DNA of 28,203 nucleotides from Clostridia bacterium (lineage in GTDB: Bacteria > Bacillota_A > Clostridia > Christensenellales > Aristaeellaceae), in the NCBI GenBank assembly GCA_017525805.1, contig JAFXSH010000103.1, positions 1 to 28,203 of the forward strand, read 5' to 3'. The notes beneath the pieces were generated by a model. The model ran no database searches, was not told where the DNA came from, and saw only the letters and a list, made by a program, of their open reading frames with translations. The translations under genes and the position numbers were made by a program. Every line of letters starts with the position of its first letter. Position 1 is the first letter of the stretch. Positions 1 through 8,166 of the stretch are shown in pieces.

Positions 1-129
1 ACCGGCTCCACCAAGAAGGAACTGAGGGTTGAAATTTGCTCCAAGTGCCACCCCTTCTTCACCGGCAAGCAGAAGCTGGTGGACAGCGGCGGTCGCGTGG
101 ATCGCTTCAAGAAGCGCTTCGGCATCTAA
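1..129 (+). CDS. rpmE: 50S ribosomal protein L31, C-terminal part
   Basis: This is the last 42 codons of a gene that begins before the window, read in frame from base 1 to the TAA at 127-129. The translation contains [20 protein letters not shown] followed by [10 protein letters not shown], the typical C-terminal half of bacterial L31, a zinc-binding protein on the 50S subunit. The CSKC pair is half of the zinc site of the cysteine-containing (C+) form of L31. A hairpin terminator follows directly. The order rpmE, DUF1385 gene, prmC, prfA is common in Clostridia, which supports the call. Confidence 0.93.
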   Translation, partial: TGSTKKELRVEICSKCHPFFTGKQKLVDSGGRVDRFKKRFGI

Positions 130-136
130 GCCCCAT

Positions 137-174
137 AAAAGCAGTACCGCCGTACACGGGAGGGTGCTGCTTTT
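137..174 (+). terminator. Rho-independent terminator of rpmE
   Basis: The arms AAAAGCAGTACC and GGTGCTGCTTTT pair with one G-U pair around a 14-nt loop, and the 3' arm ends in TTTT followed by CTCGTTT. It lies 8 bp after the rpmE stop codon and separates rpmE from the DUF1385 gene. Confidence 0.8.
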
Positions 175-226
175 CTCGTTTCGGGGCATTGTGTCAAAAT
201 ATCATACATATTTGAAAGGATCATCT

Positions 227-1258
227 ATGGCGAAGAAAAACGAAACCGGCGCTTCCTGCCCCCGGGCGGATATCGGCGGCCAGGCGGTGCTGGACGGCGT
301 GATGATGAAAAGCCCGGACGCGGTAGCCGTAGCGGTGCGCCGCCCCAACGGCGATATCGTGGTAAAGCGGGAAGCCTATGAGGCCCCCTCCAAGAAGCAT
401 CCCTGGATGGGCCTGCCCTTCATCCGGGGCTCGGTGAACATGGTGCAGATGATGGGCCTGGGCATGCGGGTGCTGGAGGACAGCATGAAAATGTCCGGCA
501 ACGAGGACGCCCAGGAGGAGCCCAGCAAGTTTGAAAAATGGCTGGCGGCAAAGCTCGGCAAGAACGTGGACAAGGTAGTCATGGCCGTGGCCGTGGTGCT
601 GGCCTTAGCCATGAGCGTGGGCCTGTTCGTGCTGCTGCCCAACACGGTGATCATGCTGTTCCCGCAGAACGCCTCCGGCGGTACGCTGCTGCTCAAAAAC
701 CTGGTCAGCGGCCTGATCCGCACTGTGCTTTTGATCACCTATATCGGCCTGGTGGGCCGCATTCCCGACATGCGCAAAACCTTCCAGTACCACGGGTCGG
801 AGCACAAAACCGTGTACTGCCACGAGCATGACCTGCCCCTCACCCCCAAGAACGCCCAGCAGTTCACCACCCTGCACCCCCGGTGCGGCACCAGCTTCCT
901 GCTGCTGACGTTCATCCTGTCTATCCTGTTCTATTCCATTATTGACGTGCTGGTGCTGCAATTGACCGGCTTTGACTTGGGCGCCAATTACTTCCTGCGG
1001 GTATTAAGCCGCATCATCCTGCTGCCCTGCGTGGCGGGCATCAGCTATGAGGCCCTCAAAGCCCTGGCCCACGCTGAAACGCCCCTCACCCGCGCCCTGC
1101 GCTGGCCCGGCCTGCAAATGCAGCGCCTCACCACCCGCCAGCCCAGCGACGAACAATGCGAGGTGGCCATCGCCTCCATGAACGCCGCCCTGAACGGCCT
1201 GCCCGAGGGCGAAACCACCCCCGAGGGCTGGGTTATCCTGCATCCTACCCAGGCGTAG
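227..1258 (+). CDS. DUF1385 (YqhQ-like) multi-pass membrane protein
   Basis: A 343-residue protein starting MAKKNETGASCPRADIGGQA. The ATG at 227 is chosen because AAAGGA precedes it at normal spacing; the frame stays open upstream but runs through the rpmE terminator. The family signature near the N-terminus (GGQAVLDGVMMKSP) and a central block with YHGSEHKTVYCHEH and HPRCGTSFLLL are characteristic of DUF1385. At least four hydrophobic segments are visible: about residues 120-145, 155-175, 220-250 and 255-275. The biochemical function of this family is not known to me; Bacillus yqhQ is the best-known relative. Its place just before prmC-prfA is a conserved clostridial arrangement. The family call is sure, the function is not. 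Confidence 0.9.
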   Translation: MAKKNETGASCPRADIGGQAVLDGVMMKSPDAVAVAVRRPNGDIVVKREAYEAPSKKHPWMGLPFIRGSVNMVQMMGLGMRVLEDSMKMSGNEDAQEEPSKFEKWLAAKLGKNVDKVVMAVAVVLALAMSVGLFVLLPNTVIMLFPQNASGGTLLLKNLVSGLIRTVLLITYIGLVGRIPDMRKTFQYHGSEHKTVYCHEHDLPLTPKNAQQFTTLHPRCGTSFLLLTFILSILFYSIIDVLVLQLTGFDLGANYFLRVLSRIILLPCVAGISYEALKALAHAETPLTRALRWPGLQMQRLTTRQPSDEQCEVAIASMNAALNGLPEGETTPEGWVILHPTQA

Positions 1259-1267
1259 CGAAACAAC

Positions 1268-1335
1268 GCCTTCTCTTTGCGTGACCGGAACGCCCATATG
1301 GGCGCTTTCCAGGCTATGAAAAGGGAAGGCTTTTT
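1268..1335 (+). terminator. Large branched terminator or attenuator between the DUF1385 gene and prmC
   Basis: An outer stem GCCTTCTCTTT / AAAGGGAAGGC (one G-U) is followed by TTTTT. Inside it lies a perfect palindrome CGCCCATATGGGCG at about 1290-1303. It ends about 30 bp before the prmC start, so it may attenuate read-through into prmC-prfA rather than stop transcription entirely. Confidence 0.65.
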
Positions 1336-1363
1336 CTGTTTTGAAAGTGGAAAGTGAAGATTG

Positions 1364-2209
1364 ATGAACATGCCCACCGTACTGGAAGCCCTGAAAGCAG
1401 CGGAAGCACGCTTAAAAAACATCCCCGAACCCCGGCTGGACGCGGAATACCTGCTGGCAGAAGTGTTGGGAATATCCCGGCTTGAGATACTGCTGAACAA
1501 GCGGCGGGAACTGACCGGAAAAGAAGCGGCAGCCTTTGAAGCGCTGATCGCCCGGCGGGAAGGGCGGGAACCCCTGCAATACATTTTGGGAAATCAGAGC
1601 TTCATGGGGTTCGGCATAAAAACAGACAGCCGGGCCCTGATCCCTCGGTTCGACACGGAGGCCCTGTGCGAGGAAGCGCTGAAATACATCCGGCCCGGCA
1701 ATCGGGTGCTGGACCTGTGCACCGGTTCCGGGGCGCTGGCTGTGGCCATCAAAAGGCTGTTCCCCGGCGCGGAGGTCATTGCTTCGGATATCAGCGAAGA
1801 TGCCCTTTCCCTTGCGAAGGAAAACGCGGAACGGCTGGGCGCGGATGTGCGCTTTGTTCAGGGTGATCTGTTCACGCCGCTGGCCGATGAACGCTTTCAT
1901 GTGATCGTGAGCAATCCCCCCTACATCCCGGAGCATCTGCGGGGACGGCTGCAAGCCGAAGTGGAACGGGAACCTGCCCTGGCCCTGTTCGCGGGGGCGG
2001 ATGGGCTGGATTTTTACCGGCGCATCGCAAAAGAAGCGCCTGCACATCTAAATCCCGGCGGCCGGCTGTGCCTGGAGATCGGGGACGGGCAGGGAGACGC
2101 GGTGAAAGCCCTGTTATATGAAGAATTTACCGATATTCAAATCATCAACGACCTGAACGGCCTGCCCCGGGTGGTCAGCGCCAGGATCAAGGAGGGAAAA
2201 CGGTCATGA
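1364..2209 (+). CDS. prmC: Peptide chain release factor N5-glutamine methyltransferase
   Basis: PrmC (HemK) methylates the glutamine of the GGQ motif of release factors RF1 and RF2, using S-adenosylmethionine. The protein has an N-terminal helical domain (about residues 1-75) that binds the release factor, the linker motif IPRFDTEAL, the SAM-binding motif [16 protein letters not shown], and the catalytic [10 protein letters not shown], all in the usual order and at normal length (281 aa). The start is uncertain: TTG 1361, ATG 1364 and ATG 1370 are all in frame behind a weak AAGTGAAG site, and I use 1364. The stop overlaps the prfA start (ATGA), so the enzyme and its substrate are translationally coupled. 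Confidence 0.94.
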   Translation: MNMPTVLEALKAAEARLKNIPEPRLDAEYLLAEVLGISRLEILLNKRRELTGKEAAAFEALIARREGREPLQYILGNQSFMGFGIKTDSRALIPRFDTEALCEEALKYIRPGNRVLDLCTGSGALAVAIKRLFPGAEVIASDISEDALSLAKENAERLGADVRFVQGDLFTPLADERFHVIVSNPPYIPEHLRGRLQAEVEREPALALFAGADGLDFYRRIAKEAPAHLNPGGRLCLEIGDGQGDAVKALLYEEFTDIQIINDLNGLPRVVSARIKEGKRS

Positions 2210-3270
2210 TGGAAGCTCAGTTCGAGGCCATGGAGGGCCGCTTAGAGGAATTGACCGTGGCCACGGCCCAGCCGGAAATCATCGCCGACGTGCCCAAGTG
2301 GCAGGGCATGCTGAAAGAAATGGCCCAGCTGGAACCCGCCGTGAACGCCTGGCGGCAGTACAGGCAATTGCTGTCCGAAATCGAGCAGGCCAAGGAAATG
2401 CGGTCCGATCCGGACATGGGCGACATGGCGGAGGAAGAATTAAAGGAATTATTGCCCAGAGAAGAACAGGAACGGGAGCGCTTGCGCCTGTTCCTGATCC
2501 CCCACGACCCCAACGACGACCGCAGCGTTGTCATGGAAATCCGCCCCGGCGCGGGCGGAGAGGAAGCGGCGCTGTTCGCCGCCCTGCTGCTGCGCATGTA
2601 CCAGCGCTATGCCGAGCGCAGGGGCTATCAATTTGAGGCGGTGGATATTTCCGATACGGAGCTGGGCGGCGTGAAGGAAGCGGTGTTCACCCTGAACGGC
2701 GTGGGGGCTTTTTCCCGCATGAAATATGAATCCGGCGTGCACCGCGTCCAGCGGGTGCCCGTCACCGAGGCGGGGGGCCGCATCCACACCTCCACCGCCA
2801 CCGTAGCCGTGCTGCCCGAGGCGGAGGACGTAGAGGTGGAAATCAGGCAGGAGGATATCCGCATCGACACCTACCGGGCTTCCGGCCACGGGGGCCAGTA
2901 CATCAACCGCACCGACTCCGCCGTGCGCATCACCCATATGCCCTCCGGGCTGGTGGTGACCTGCCAGGACGAAAAGAGCCAGCTAAAGAATAAAGAAAAG
3001 GCCATGAAGGTGCTGAAATCCCGGCTGTATGACCTGTACCGCGCCGAAAAGGACGCGGCCTACGCCCAGAACCGCCGTGCGCAGGTGGGCAGCGGCGAAC
3101 GCAACGAGCGCATCCGCACCTACAATTTCCCCCAGGGCCGGGTCACCGATCACCGGGTCAATCTGACGCTGTATAAAATCGACGCCATTCTGGACGGCGA
3201 TCTGGACGAAATCATCGACGCCCTGACCTTGCAGGAACAAACGGAAAAATTGAAAAACCTAACGCCATAA
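2206..3270 (+). CDS. prfA: Peptide chain release factor 1
   Basis: RF1 reads UAA and UAG stop codons and releases the finished peptide. The 354-residue protein has the N-terminal coiled domain, the conserved [15 protein letters not shown] block, the tripeptide anticodon PVT in [18 protein letters not shown] (PxT marks RF1, whereas RF2 has SPF), and the catalytic GGQ in [16 protein letters not shown]. The usual context is SGAGGQHVN, so GHGGQYIN is a mild variant. The first ATG at 2206 overlaps the prmC stop, and GGAGGG sits 10 bp upstream; a second ATG at 2209 is also possible. Full length for the family. Confidence 0.96.
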   Translation: MMEAQFEAMEGRLEELTVATAQPEIIADVPKWQGMLKEMAQLEPAVNAWRQYRQLLSEIEQAKEMRSDPDMGDMAEEELKELLPREEQERERLRLFLIPHDPNDDRSVVMEIRPGAGGEEAALFAALLLRMYQRYAERRGYQFEAVDISDTELGGVKEAVFTLNGVGAFSRMKYESGVHRVQRVPVTEAGGRIHTSTATVAVLPEAEDVEVEIRQEDIRIDTYRASGHGGQYINRTDSAVRITHMPSGLVVTCQDEKSQLKNKEKAMKVLKSRLYDLYRAEKDAAYAQNRRAQVGSGERNERIRTYNFPQGRVTDHRVNLTLYKIDAILDGDLDEIIDALTLQEQTEKLKNLTP

Positions 3271-3302
3271 TCCTTTATTTAGAACCCCTGTGCCTGAAAG
3301 GC

Positions 3303-3372
3303 TTTTATGGCTTTCTCGGAAAGGGGTCTGGGGGAAACCGCTCTTTGGCCTCCAAAGAGCGGTTTCCCCCAG
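3303..3372. repeat. Dispersed palindromic repeat, copy A
   Basis: Arms of 21 bp at 3328-3348 and 3352-3372 are perfect inverted repeats (core GGGGGAAACCGCTCTTTGG) around a CCT loop. The left flank, TTTTATGGCTTTCTCGGAA, also occurs beside the second copy near 27.65-27.72 kb, but in the opposite orientation, and the loop there reads AGG as expected for an inverted copy. The conserved unit is therefore larger than the palindrome, and this is a dispersed element rather than a simple terminator. No terminal repeats like those of the 27.6-kb copy are visible here. Confidence 0.8.
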
Positions 3373-3394
3373 CTCTCCCCCACACGCAAAAAGA

Positions 3395-3424
3395 CCCGCC
3401 GCGAGGGGAGCGGCGGGCTTTCTC
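3395..3424 (+). terminator. Rho-independent terminator downstream of prfA
   Basis: A perfect stem CCCGCCGC / GCGGCGGG with a 7-nt loop is followed by CTTTCTC. It lies 125 bp after the prfA stop, with palindrome copy A in between. An A-run on its left side means it could also act on the minus strand. Confidence 0.7.
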
Positions 3425-3429
3425 AGGGA

Positions 3430-3497
3430 AGCAAAATAAAAAGGCAGCGGGCTAATGCGCTTCAGCCGAGGGGGCAACTGAAGCCGACCGCGCTGCC
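3430..3497 (-). terminator. Branched hairpin with T-rich tail on the minus strand (terminator or 3' end of a small RNA)
   Basis: Read on the minus strand, an outer stem GGCAGCG / CGCTGCC encloses an internal loop and an inner stem CTTCAG / CTGAAG, and the whole is followed by TTTTTATTTT. This is a good intrinsic terminator shape, but the minus-strand gene ending at 3724 already has its own terminator at 3691-3715. The RNA being terminated may start within 3500-3650, where a TATAAT lies on the minus strand at 3566-3571 without a good -35 box. No known RNA family was recognised. Confidence 0.45.
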
Positions 3498-3650
3498 GGC
3501 TTCCTTGATGCGTTTATGGTACAGAAGAAATATGTCAAAAATGTGTCACGTTCTCGTCAAAACAGATTATATTCATGGCCTATCATGCATAATCATAAAA
3601 ATACAGAAATTGTCATATCTGTCATTTCTCCAAAATGACAAGCTGTAAGG
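3498..3650. other. AT-rich non-coding spacer
   Basis: No convincing ORF is seen. The stretch is much more AT-rich than its surroundings and holds a small hairpin TGTCATTT / AAATGACA at 3620-3640 and several TGTCA or TGACA words. It could hold a promoter for the minus-strand structure at 3430-3497. Confidence 0.4.
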
Positions 3651-3686
3651 AAACGCTGCCATCCCGGTCCCCGGCGGCGTTTTTTT
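3651..3686. terminator. Hairpin with T-run
   Basis: AAACGCTGCC at 3651-3660 pairs with GGCGGCGTTT at 3673-3682 (one G-U), followed on the plus strand by seven T residues at 3680-3686. It looks like a plus-strand terminator, although no plus-strand gene is visible between here and the prfA terminator. Confidence 0.55.
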
Positions 3687-3690
3687 GTAT

Positions 3691-3715
3691 AAAAAAACGG
3701 AGGACGCATCCTCCG
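3691..3715 (-). terminator. Terminator of the coiled-coil membrane protein gene
   Basis: On the minus strand, CGGAGGA / TCCTCCG forms a stem with a 4-nt loop followed by seven T residues (3697-3691). It lies 9 bp after the stop codon at 3724. Confidence 0.8.
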
Positions 3716-3723
3716 CGCGGGCA

Positions 3724-4212
3724 TTACTCCGCAAAGGGCACCGCCTGAACGCCTTTTCCCGGCAAGGGCGGCGCTTTCTGTTCCCGGATTTCCGGGATGT
3801 CTTCCGTTTCCGCGCCGGAAATGGAAAGCTCCGTTACGGGGGTCAGCAGCATGGAAAGCACCTCGGACAGCCTGCCGGAGGCCGTTTCCCTTTCCGCCGT
3901 GAGCGCGTCCGCCGTTTGGCGCTGGGCCTGGGTTTCCTGCCGCGCGATTTTCAGCGCTTCCAACAGGGCGTCCCGCTCCAAAACCAGGGCCTGGGTCTCC
4001 CGCAGCAGATCGTCCCGCTCCTGGGTCAGGGCCGCTTCCTGTTCCGTCCATTCGTCCTTCTTCTGATCGTACAGGGTCTGGAGCACTTCGTTTTTCCGCG
4101 TTTCCTTTTGCATTTCCTCTCGCAGGGCGTTCTTCTGCCCGGACAGGGAGATCAGCAGCACCGCGCACGCCGCCAGCCCCAGCCATAAGATCACCGTCAT
4201 CGCTTTGCGCAT
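3724..4212 (-). CDS. Small single-pass membrane protein with a coiled coil, function unknown
   Basis: The 162-residue protein starts MRKAMTVILWLGLAACAVLL; this ATG is preceded by GGAGGAAAAGACC, an ideal ribosome binding site, whereas the longer frame upstream has none. An N-terminal membrane anchor (about residues 5-24) is followed by about 85 residues rich in Glu, Gln, Arg, Leu and Ala (about 27-115) that read as a continuous coiled coil. A short non-helical tail ends in PPLPGKGVQAVPFAE. The layout resembles small septum- or envelope-associated coiled-coil proteins, but I do not recognise a family. It is monocistronic with its own terminator and is divergent from a 47-codon ORF. Confidence 0.7.
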   Translation of the reverse strand: MRKAMTVILWLGLAACAVLLISLSGQKNALREEMQKETRKNEVLQTLYDQKKDEWTEQEAALTQERDDLLRETQALVLERDALLEALKIARQETQAQRQTADALTAERETASGRLSEVLSMLLTPVTELSISGAETEDIPEIREQKAPPLPGKGVQAVPFAE

Positions 4213-4305
4213 GGTCTTTTCCTCCTCGCTTGGTTTCCATGGTATAAACTGGCCTTTTTCCCCGCAAAATATGCTTGGGAAACAGAAAAAGGAGGAAGGA
4301 AAACC

Positions 4306-4449
4306 ATGGAAACCCAGGGAGCCGCACAAAACGCCCGCAGCCTGACCGATCTGCTCCGCCGCCGCCGGGACCCGGCGGGCGACTTGCCCTTCGACCCCGA
4401 CGCGGAGCCGCCGATGGAAGAAGGGGAAGCGCCGAATGCGCGGAATTAG
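4306..4449 (+). CDS. Possible small protein, 47 aa
   Basis: This short frame starts METQGAAQNARSLTDLLRRR and ends EEGEAPNARN. It is preceded by AGGAGGAAGG at good spacing and followed closely by a strong terminator (4456-4504), which together argue for a real gene. The product would be hydrophilic and highly charged, with Arg-rich and acidic Pro-rich parts; no motif is recognised. It is divergent from the coiled-coil membrane protein (94 bp between the starts), so both could share a regulatory region. Confidence 0.45.
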   Translation: METQGAAQNARSLTDLLRRRRDPAGDLPFDPDAEPPMEEGEAPNARN

Positions 4450-4455
4450 CGCTTG

Positions 4456-4504
4456 AAAAAACGCGCCGGAGACTGAATGCCAGCCCCCGGCGCGGTTTTA
4501 TTTT
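4456..4504. terminator. Bidirectional terminator between convergent genes
   Basis: A perfect stem CGCGCCGG (4462-4469) / CCGGCGCG (4487-4494) is flanked by an A-run on the left and GTTTTATTTT on the right. It can end the small plus-strand gene and the minus-strand exporter operon. Confidence 0.8.
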
Positions 4505-4515
4505 GATGGGCAATA

Positions 4516-6423
4516 TTACGACAGCTCGAACATACCGGTATACAACTGATAATATTTGCCCTTCTGGGCCAGGAGCTGTTCGTGGTTGCCGCGCTCGATG
4601 ATCACGCCGTTTTCCAGCACCATGATGGCCTGGGAATTGCGGACTGTGCTGAGGCGGTGGGCGATCACGAACACGGTGCGGCCCTTCATCAATTCGTCCA
4701 TGCCCTTTTCGATGAGGGCTTCGGTGCGGGTATCGATGGAGGAGGTAGCCTCATCCAGGATCAGCACGGGCGGGTCGGCCACGGCAGCCCGGGCGATGGC
4801 CAGCAGCTGGCGCTGACCCTGAGACAGGTTGGCCCCGTCGCCGGTGAGCATGGTATCGTAGCCCTCGGGCAGATGGCTGATGAAGAAATCGGCGTTGGCG
4901 ATCTTGGCAGCCTTTACGATGTCCTCGTCGGTGGCATCCAAGCGGCCATAGCGGATGTTCTCTTTCACCGTGCCGGTGAACAGGTGGGTATCCTGAAGCA
5001 CCATGCCTAAGGAACGCCGCAGATCATCCTTTTTGATCTTTTCGATGTTGATGCCGTCGTACCGGATCTTGCCGCCCTGAATGTCGTAGAAGCGGTTGAT
5101 CAGGTTGGTGATGGTGGTTTTGCCCGCGCCGGTGGAGCCCACGAAGGCGATTTTCTGGCCCGGCTTGGCGTAGAGGGAAATATTGTGCAGCACGATCTTT
5201 TCCGGCACATAGCCAAAGGTCACGTCCTCGAACACCACGTCGCCCTTCCACTCGGTATAGGTAACGGTGCCGTCGGCCTTGTGGGGATGCTTCCATGCCC
5301 ACATGCCGGTGCGTTCCTTGCACTCGACGATGTTGCCCTGAGCGTCTTTTTTCGCCCGCACTAAGGTCACGTAGCCGTCGTCCTTTTCCACCGGTTCGTC
5401 CAGCAATTCAAAGATGCGCTCCGCGCCCGCCAGGGCCTGAAGGATGATGTTGAATTGCTGGGACAGGTTGGAAATGGGCTGGCTGAACTGCCGGGTGAAG
5501 GGCAGGAAGGAAATGAGCATGCCCAGGGAAGCGTGTTCCGGGTCATGGATGATCAGGAGAGAACCCACCAGGGCAATGATCACGTAGGTGATATGGCCCA
5601 AGTTGTTCATGATGGGGCCCAACATGCTGGCGAAGGTATTGGCCCGGGTGCCCGCCACGCGCACGGCCTCGTTTTTGCCGTCAAAGGCTTCCTTGGCCTT
5701 TTCCTCGTGGCAGAACACCTGCACCACCCGCTGGCCCTCGATGGTTTCTTCAATGTAGCCGTTCAGCGCGCCCACGGCCTTCTGCTGAGCCACGAAATTG
5801 GCGCCGGACTTTTTGCCGATGTTGGCGGTGATGAAGAACATGACGGGGGTCAGGGCCAGGACGAGCAGGGTCATCCAGATGTTGAGCTGCACCATATAAT
5901 AGAGCGAGAACACCACGGAGAACAGGGAGCTCACCGCCTGGGGGAAAGACTGGGACAGGAATTCCCGCAGGGTGTCGGTGTCGTTGGTGTAGCGGCTCAT
6001 GATCTCGCCGTGGGTGCGCTGGTCGAAGTACCGGATGGGCAGGTCCTCCATGTGGGTGAACATTTCCTTGCGCAGGTGGTTCAGGGTGGAGGTGGACACC
6101 ATCATCATCATCCGGTTATAGAAGAACTGGGCGGCGGCTCCGGCGAAATACATGAGCATCAGGGTCGTTAAGAACTGGAAGAAGGGGCCGTAATCCACGC
6201 TTGACCCGGCCAGGAAAGTTTCGGCCATAGGCCGCAGGTAATCGTCCACCACGGATTTGAGCAGATAGGTGCCGGTGGTGGAGGCTAAGGTCGCGCCTAA
6301 AATGCACAGGGAAACCAGGATCAGGCGCACTTTGTGGGGCTTTAAGTAGCCCAGCAGGCGGCGCAGGGTGCCCTTGGCGTTCTTGGGCTTTGCCATCGGT
6401 CCTTTCGGTCCATGCGGAGGCAT
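4516..6423 (-). CDS. ABC exporter half-transporter, catalytic-site subunit (permease fused to ATPase)
   Basis: This 635-residue protein has an N-terminal six-helix exporter domain (about residues 30-335) and a C-terminal ATPase. The ATPase shows Walker A GSTGAGKTT, Q-loop VLQDTHLF, Walker B LILDEATSSID with the catalytic Glu, and switch His in IAHRLST. The signature is LSQGQ rather than LSGGQ. About 45 extra residues with a Trp-rich stretch (GMWAWKHPHK) lie between the two domains, as in one clostridial exporter subfamily. Start: the stop codon of the upstream exporter gene touches this ATG; an internal ATG at 6396 with AAAGGA is an alternative. With its neighbour it likely forms a heterodimeric multidrug-type exporter; the substrate is unknown. 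Confidence 0.9.
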   Translation of the reverse strand: MPPHGPKGPMAKPKNAKGTLRRLLGYLKPHKVRLILVSLCILGATLASTTGTYLLKSVVDDYLRPMAETFLAGSSVDYGPFFQFLTTLMLMYFAGAAAQFFYNRMMMMVSTSTLNHLRKEMFTHMEDLPIRYFDQRTHGEIMSRYTNDTDTLREFLSQSFPQAVSSLFSVVFSLYYMVQLNIWMTLLVLALTPVMFFITANIGKKSGANFVAQQKAVGALNGYIEETIEGQRVVQVFCHEEKAKEAFDGKNEAVRVAGTRANTFASMLGPIMNNLGHITYVIIALVGSLLIIHDPEHASLGMLISFLPFTRQFSQPISNLSQQFNIILQALAGAERIFELLDEPVEKDDGYVTLVRAKKDAQGNIVECKERTGMWAWKHPHKADGTVTYTEWKGDVVFEDVTFGYVPEKIVLHNISLYAKPGQKIAFVGSTGAGKTTITNLINRFYDIQGGKIRYDGINIEKIKKDDLRRSLGMVLQDTHLFTGTVKENIRYGRLDATDEDIVKAAKIANADFFISHLPEGYDTMLTGDGANLSQGQRQLLAIARAAVADPPVLILDEATSSIDTRTEALIEKGMDELMKGRTVFVIAHRLSTVRNSQAIMVLENGVIIERGNHEQLLAQKGKYYQLYTGMFELS

Positions 6424-8166
6424 TTACGCCACCCCCTTCTGCTGGGAAGTGTACACTTCCCGGTAAATTTCGCTGCGCCGCATCAGCTCGTCGTGGGTGC
6501 CGAAATCCATGACCTTTCCTTCGTCCAGCACCAGGATATGGTCGGCTTCCATCACGGAGGTGATGCGCTGGGCGATGATGATCTTGGTGGTGTCCGCCAT
6601 CTGGGTGCGCAGGGCTTCCCGGATGCGGGCGTCGGTGGCGGTGTCCACGGCGCTGGTGGCATCGTCCAGAATCATGATCTTGGGCTTTTTGAGCAGGGCC
6701 CTTGCGATGCACAGGCGCTGCTTCTGGCCGCCGGACACGTTCACGCCGCCCTGGCCCAGATCGGTTTCATAGCCGTCCGGGAAGGAGCGGACGAACTCGT
6801 CCGCCGCCGCCGCCTGGCAGGCCGCGGTGATTTCCTCGTCGGTGGCGTTTTCATCGCCCCAGCGCAGGTTTTCTTTGATGGTGCCGGAGAACAGCACGTT
6901 CTTTTGCAGCACCATGGCTACCTGGTCGCGCAGGGCGTGGATATCGTACTTGCGCACGTCCTGGCCGCCCACCAGGAGGCTGCCGCTGGTAATATCGTAC
7001 AGGCGCGGGATCAGGGACACCAAGGTGGTCTTGGCCGAGCCCGTGCCGCCGATGACGCCGATGGTTTCCCCGGATTTGATCTTCAGATTGATGTCCGTCA
7101 GCACCAAATGATTGGGGTCGCCCTGGTAGGAGAAATTCACGTGATCGAACACGATGCTGCCGTCCTTGACTTCCGTGAGGGCGTTTTCCGGGCTGGCGAT
7201 ATCCGGCGCTTCCTCCAGCACCTCGGAGATACGGGCGATGGAGGCCCGGGACAGCACGAAGCCGAGGAACAGGAAGGAGAGCATCATGAGGGCCATCAAA
7301 ATCTGGGTGATATAGGTAATAAAGGCCGTCAGATCGCCGAAAGCCATGTTGCCCTGTACGATCCGCATGCCGCCTAAGTACAGCACGGCCACGATGCAGC
7401 CGTTCATGAGGATGTTCATGATGGGGCCGTTCCACAGCACGATCTTTTCCGCGGCCCGCTGGGTGGCGGTCACGTCGTCGGCTGAGGCGGCGAACTTTTC
7501 TTTTTCATGGGTGGCCCGCACGAACGCTTTCACCACCCGGATGGCGATCAGGTTTTCCTGCACGGAGCTGTTCAGGGCGTCGTACTTCTTCATCATGATC
7601 TGGAACCGGGGGAAGGCCAGCTTCATGATGATGGCGATGGCAGCCGCCAAGATGGGAATGGCGATGGCCAGGATCACCACCAGGGAAGACTGGAGCTGCA
7701 AAGCCATGACCAGGGCCATCACCAGCATGATGGGAGAACGCACCGCCATGCGCACCACCATCATCACCGTGCCCTGCACCTGGTTCACATCCGTGGTCAG
7801 GCGGGTGACCAGGGAGGCGGTGGAGAAATGGTCGATATTCTTAAAGGAAAAATGCTGCACCTTTTCAAACAGCGCCTGCCGCAGGTTCCGGCTGAAGCCA
7901 AACGCGCCCTTGCTGGAAAGGTAGCTGCCCAACATGCCGAAAGCCATGGAGGACAGCGCCATGAGCACCATCAGCCCGCCGTACAGAAGCACCTGGGATA
8001 TATCGCCCGTCTCCTGGCTTTTGGGAATGGCGTTGTTGATCAGGTTGGCGGTCATCAGCGGAATGGTGGTTTCCATGGCCACCTCCCCGATCATGGAAAC
8101 GGGGCACAGAATAAGATATTTCCCATAATTCCCCGCGTATGTTCGGATCATTTTGCCGATTTTCAC
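6424..8166 (-). CDS. ABC exporter half-transporter, degenerate-site subunit (permease fused to ATPase)
   Basis: A 580-residue exporter half with the membrane domain first and the ATPase second. The GTG at 8166 is chosen because it overlaps the marR stop (GTGA) and GGAGG lies at normal spacing. The nucleotide site is altered at three places: Walker A reads GGTGSAKTT (Ala in place of the usual Gly), Walker B reads MILDDATSAVD (Asp in place of the catalytic Glu), and the switch His is Gln in IIIAQRITSV. Its own signature VSGGQ is intact. In heterodimeric exporters such as BmrCD and TM287/288, one composite ATP site is degenerate in this manner, and here the partner supplies the non-canonical LSQGQ to the same site. 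The two genes should therefore work as one pump. Confidence 0.9.
   Translation of the reverse strand: MKIGKMIRTYAGNYGKYLILCPVSMIGEVAMETTIPLMTANLINNAIPKSQETGDISQVLLYGGLMVLMALSSMAFGMLGSYLSSKGAFGFSRNLRQALFEKVQHFSFKNIDHFSTASLVTRLTTDVNQVQGTVMMVVRMAVRSPIMLVMALVMALQLQSSLVVILAIAIPILAAAIAIIMKLAFPRFQIMMKKYDALNSSVQENLIAIRVVKAFVRATHEKEKFAASADDVTATQRAAEKIVLWNGPIMNILMNGCIVAVLYLGGMRIVQGNMAFGDLTAFITYITQILMALMMLSFLFLGFVLSRASIARISEVLEEAPDIASPENALTEVKDGSIVFDHVNFSYQGDPNHLVLTDINLKIKSGETIGVIGGTGSAKTTLVSLIPRLYDITSGSLLVGGQDVRKYDIHALRDQVAMVLQKNVLFSGTIKENLRWGDENATDEEITAACQAAAADEFVRSFPDGYETDLGQGGVNVSGGQKQRLCIARALLKKPKIMILDDATSAVDTATDARIREALRTQMADTTKIIIAQRITSVMEADHILVLDEGKVMDFGTHDELMRRSEIYREVYTSQQKGVA

Noticed and set aside
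3442..3497. The hairpin as a T-box or other known riboswitch
   Set aside because: The T-box core words and the known riboswitch signatures I could recall are absent, and no gene lies downstream in the right orientation.
4516..8166. The exporter pair as the dedicated exporter of the double-glycine peptides
   Set aside because: Neither protein has an N-terminal C39 peptidase domain, the operon begins with marR, and it lies about 16 kb from the peptide genes.
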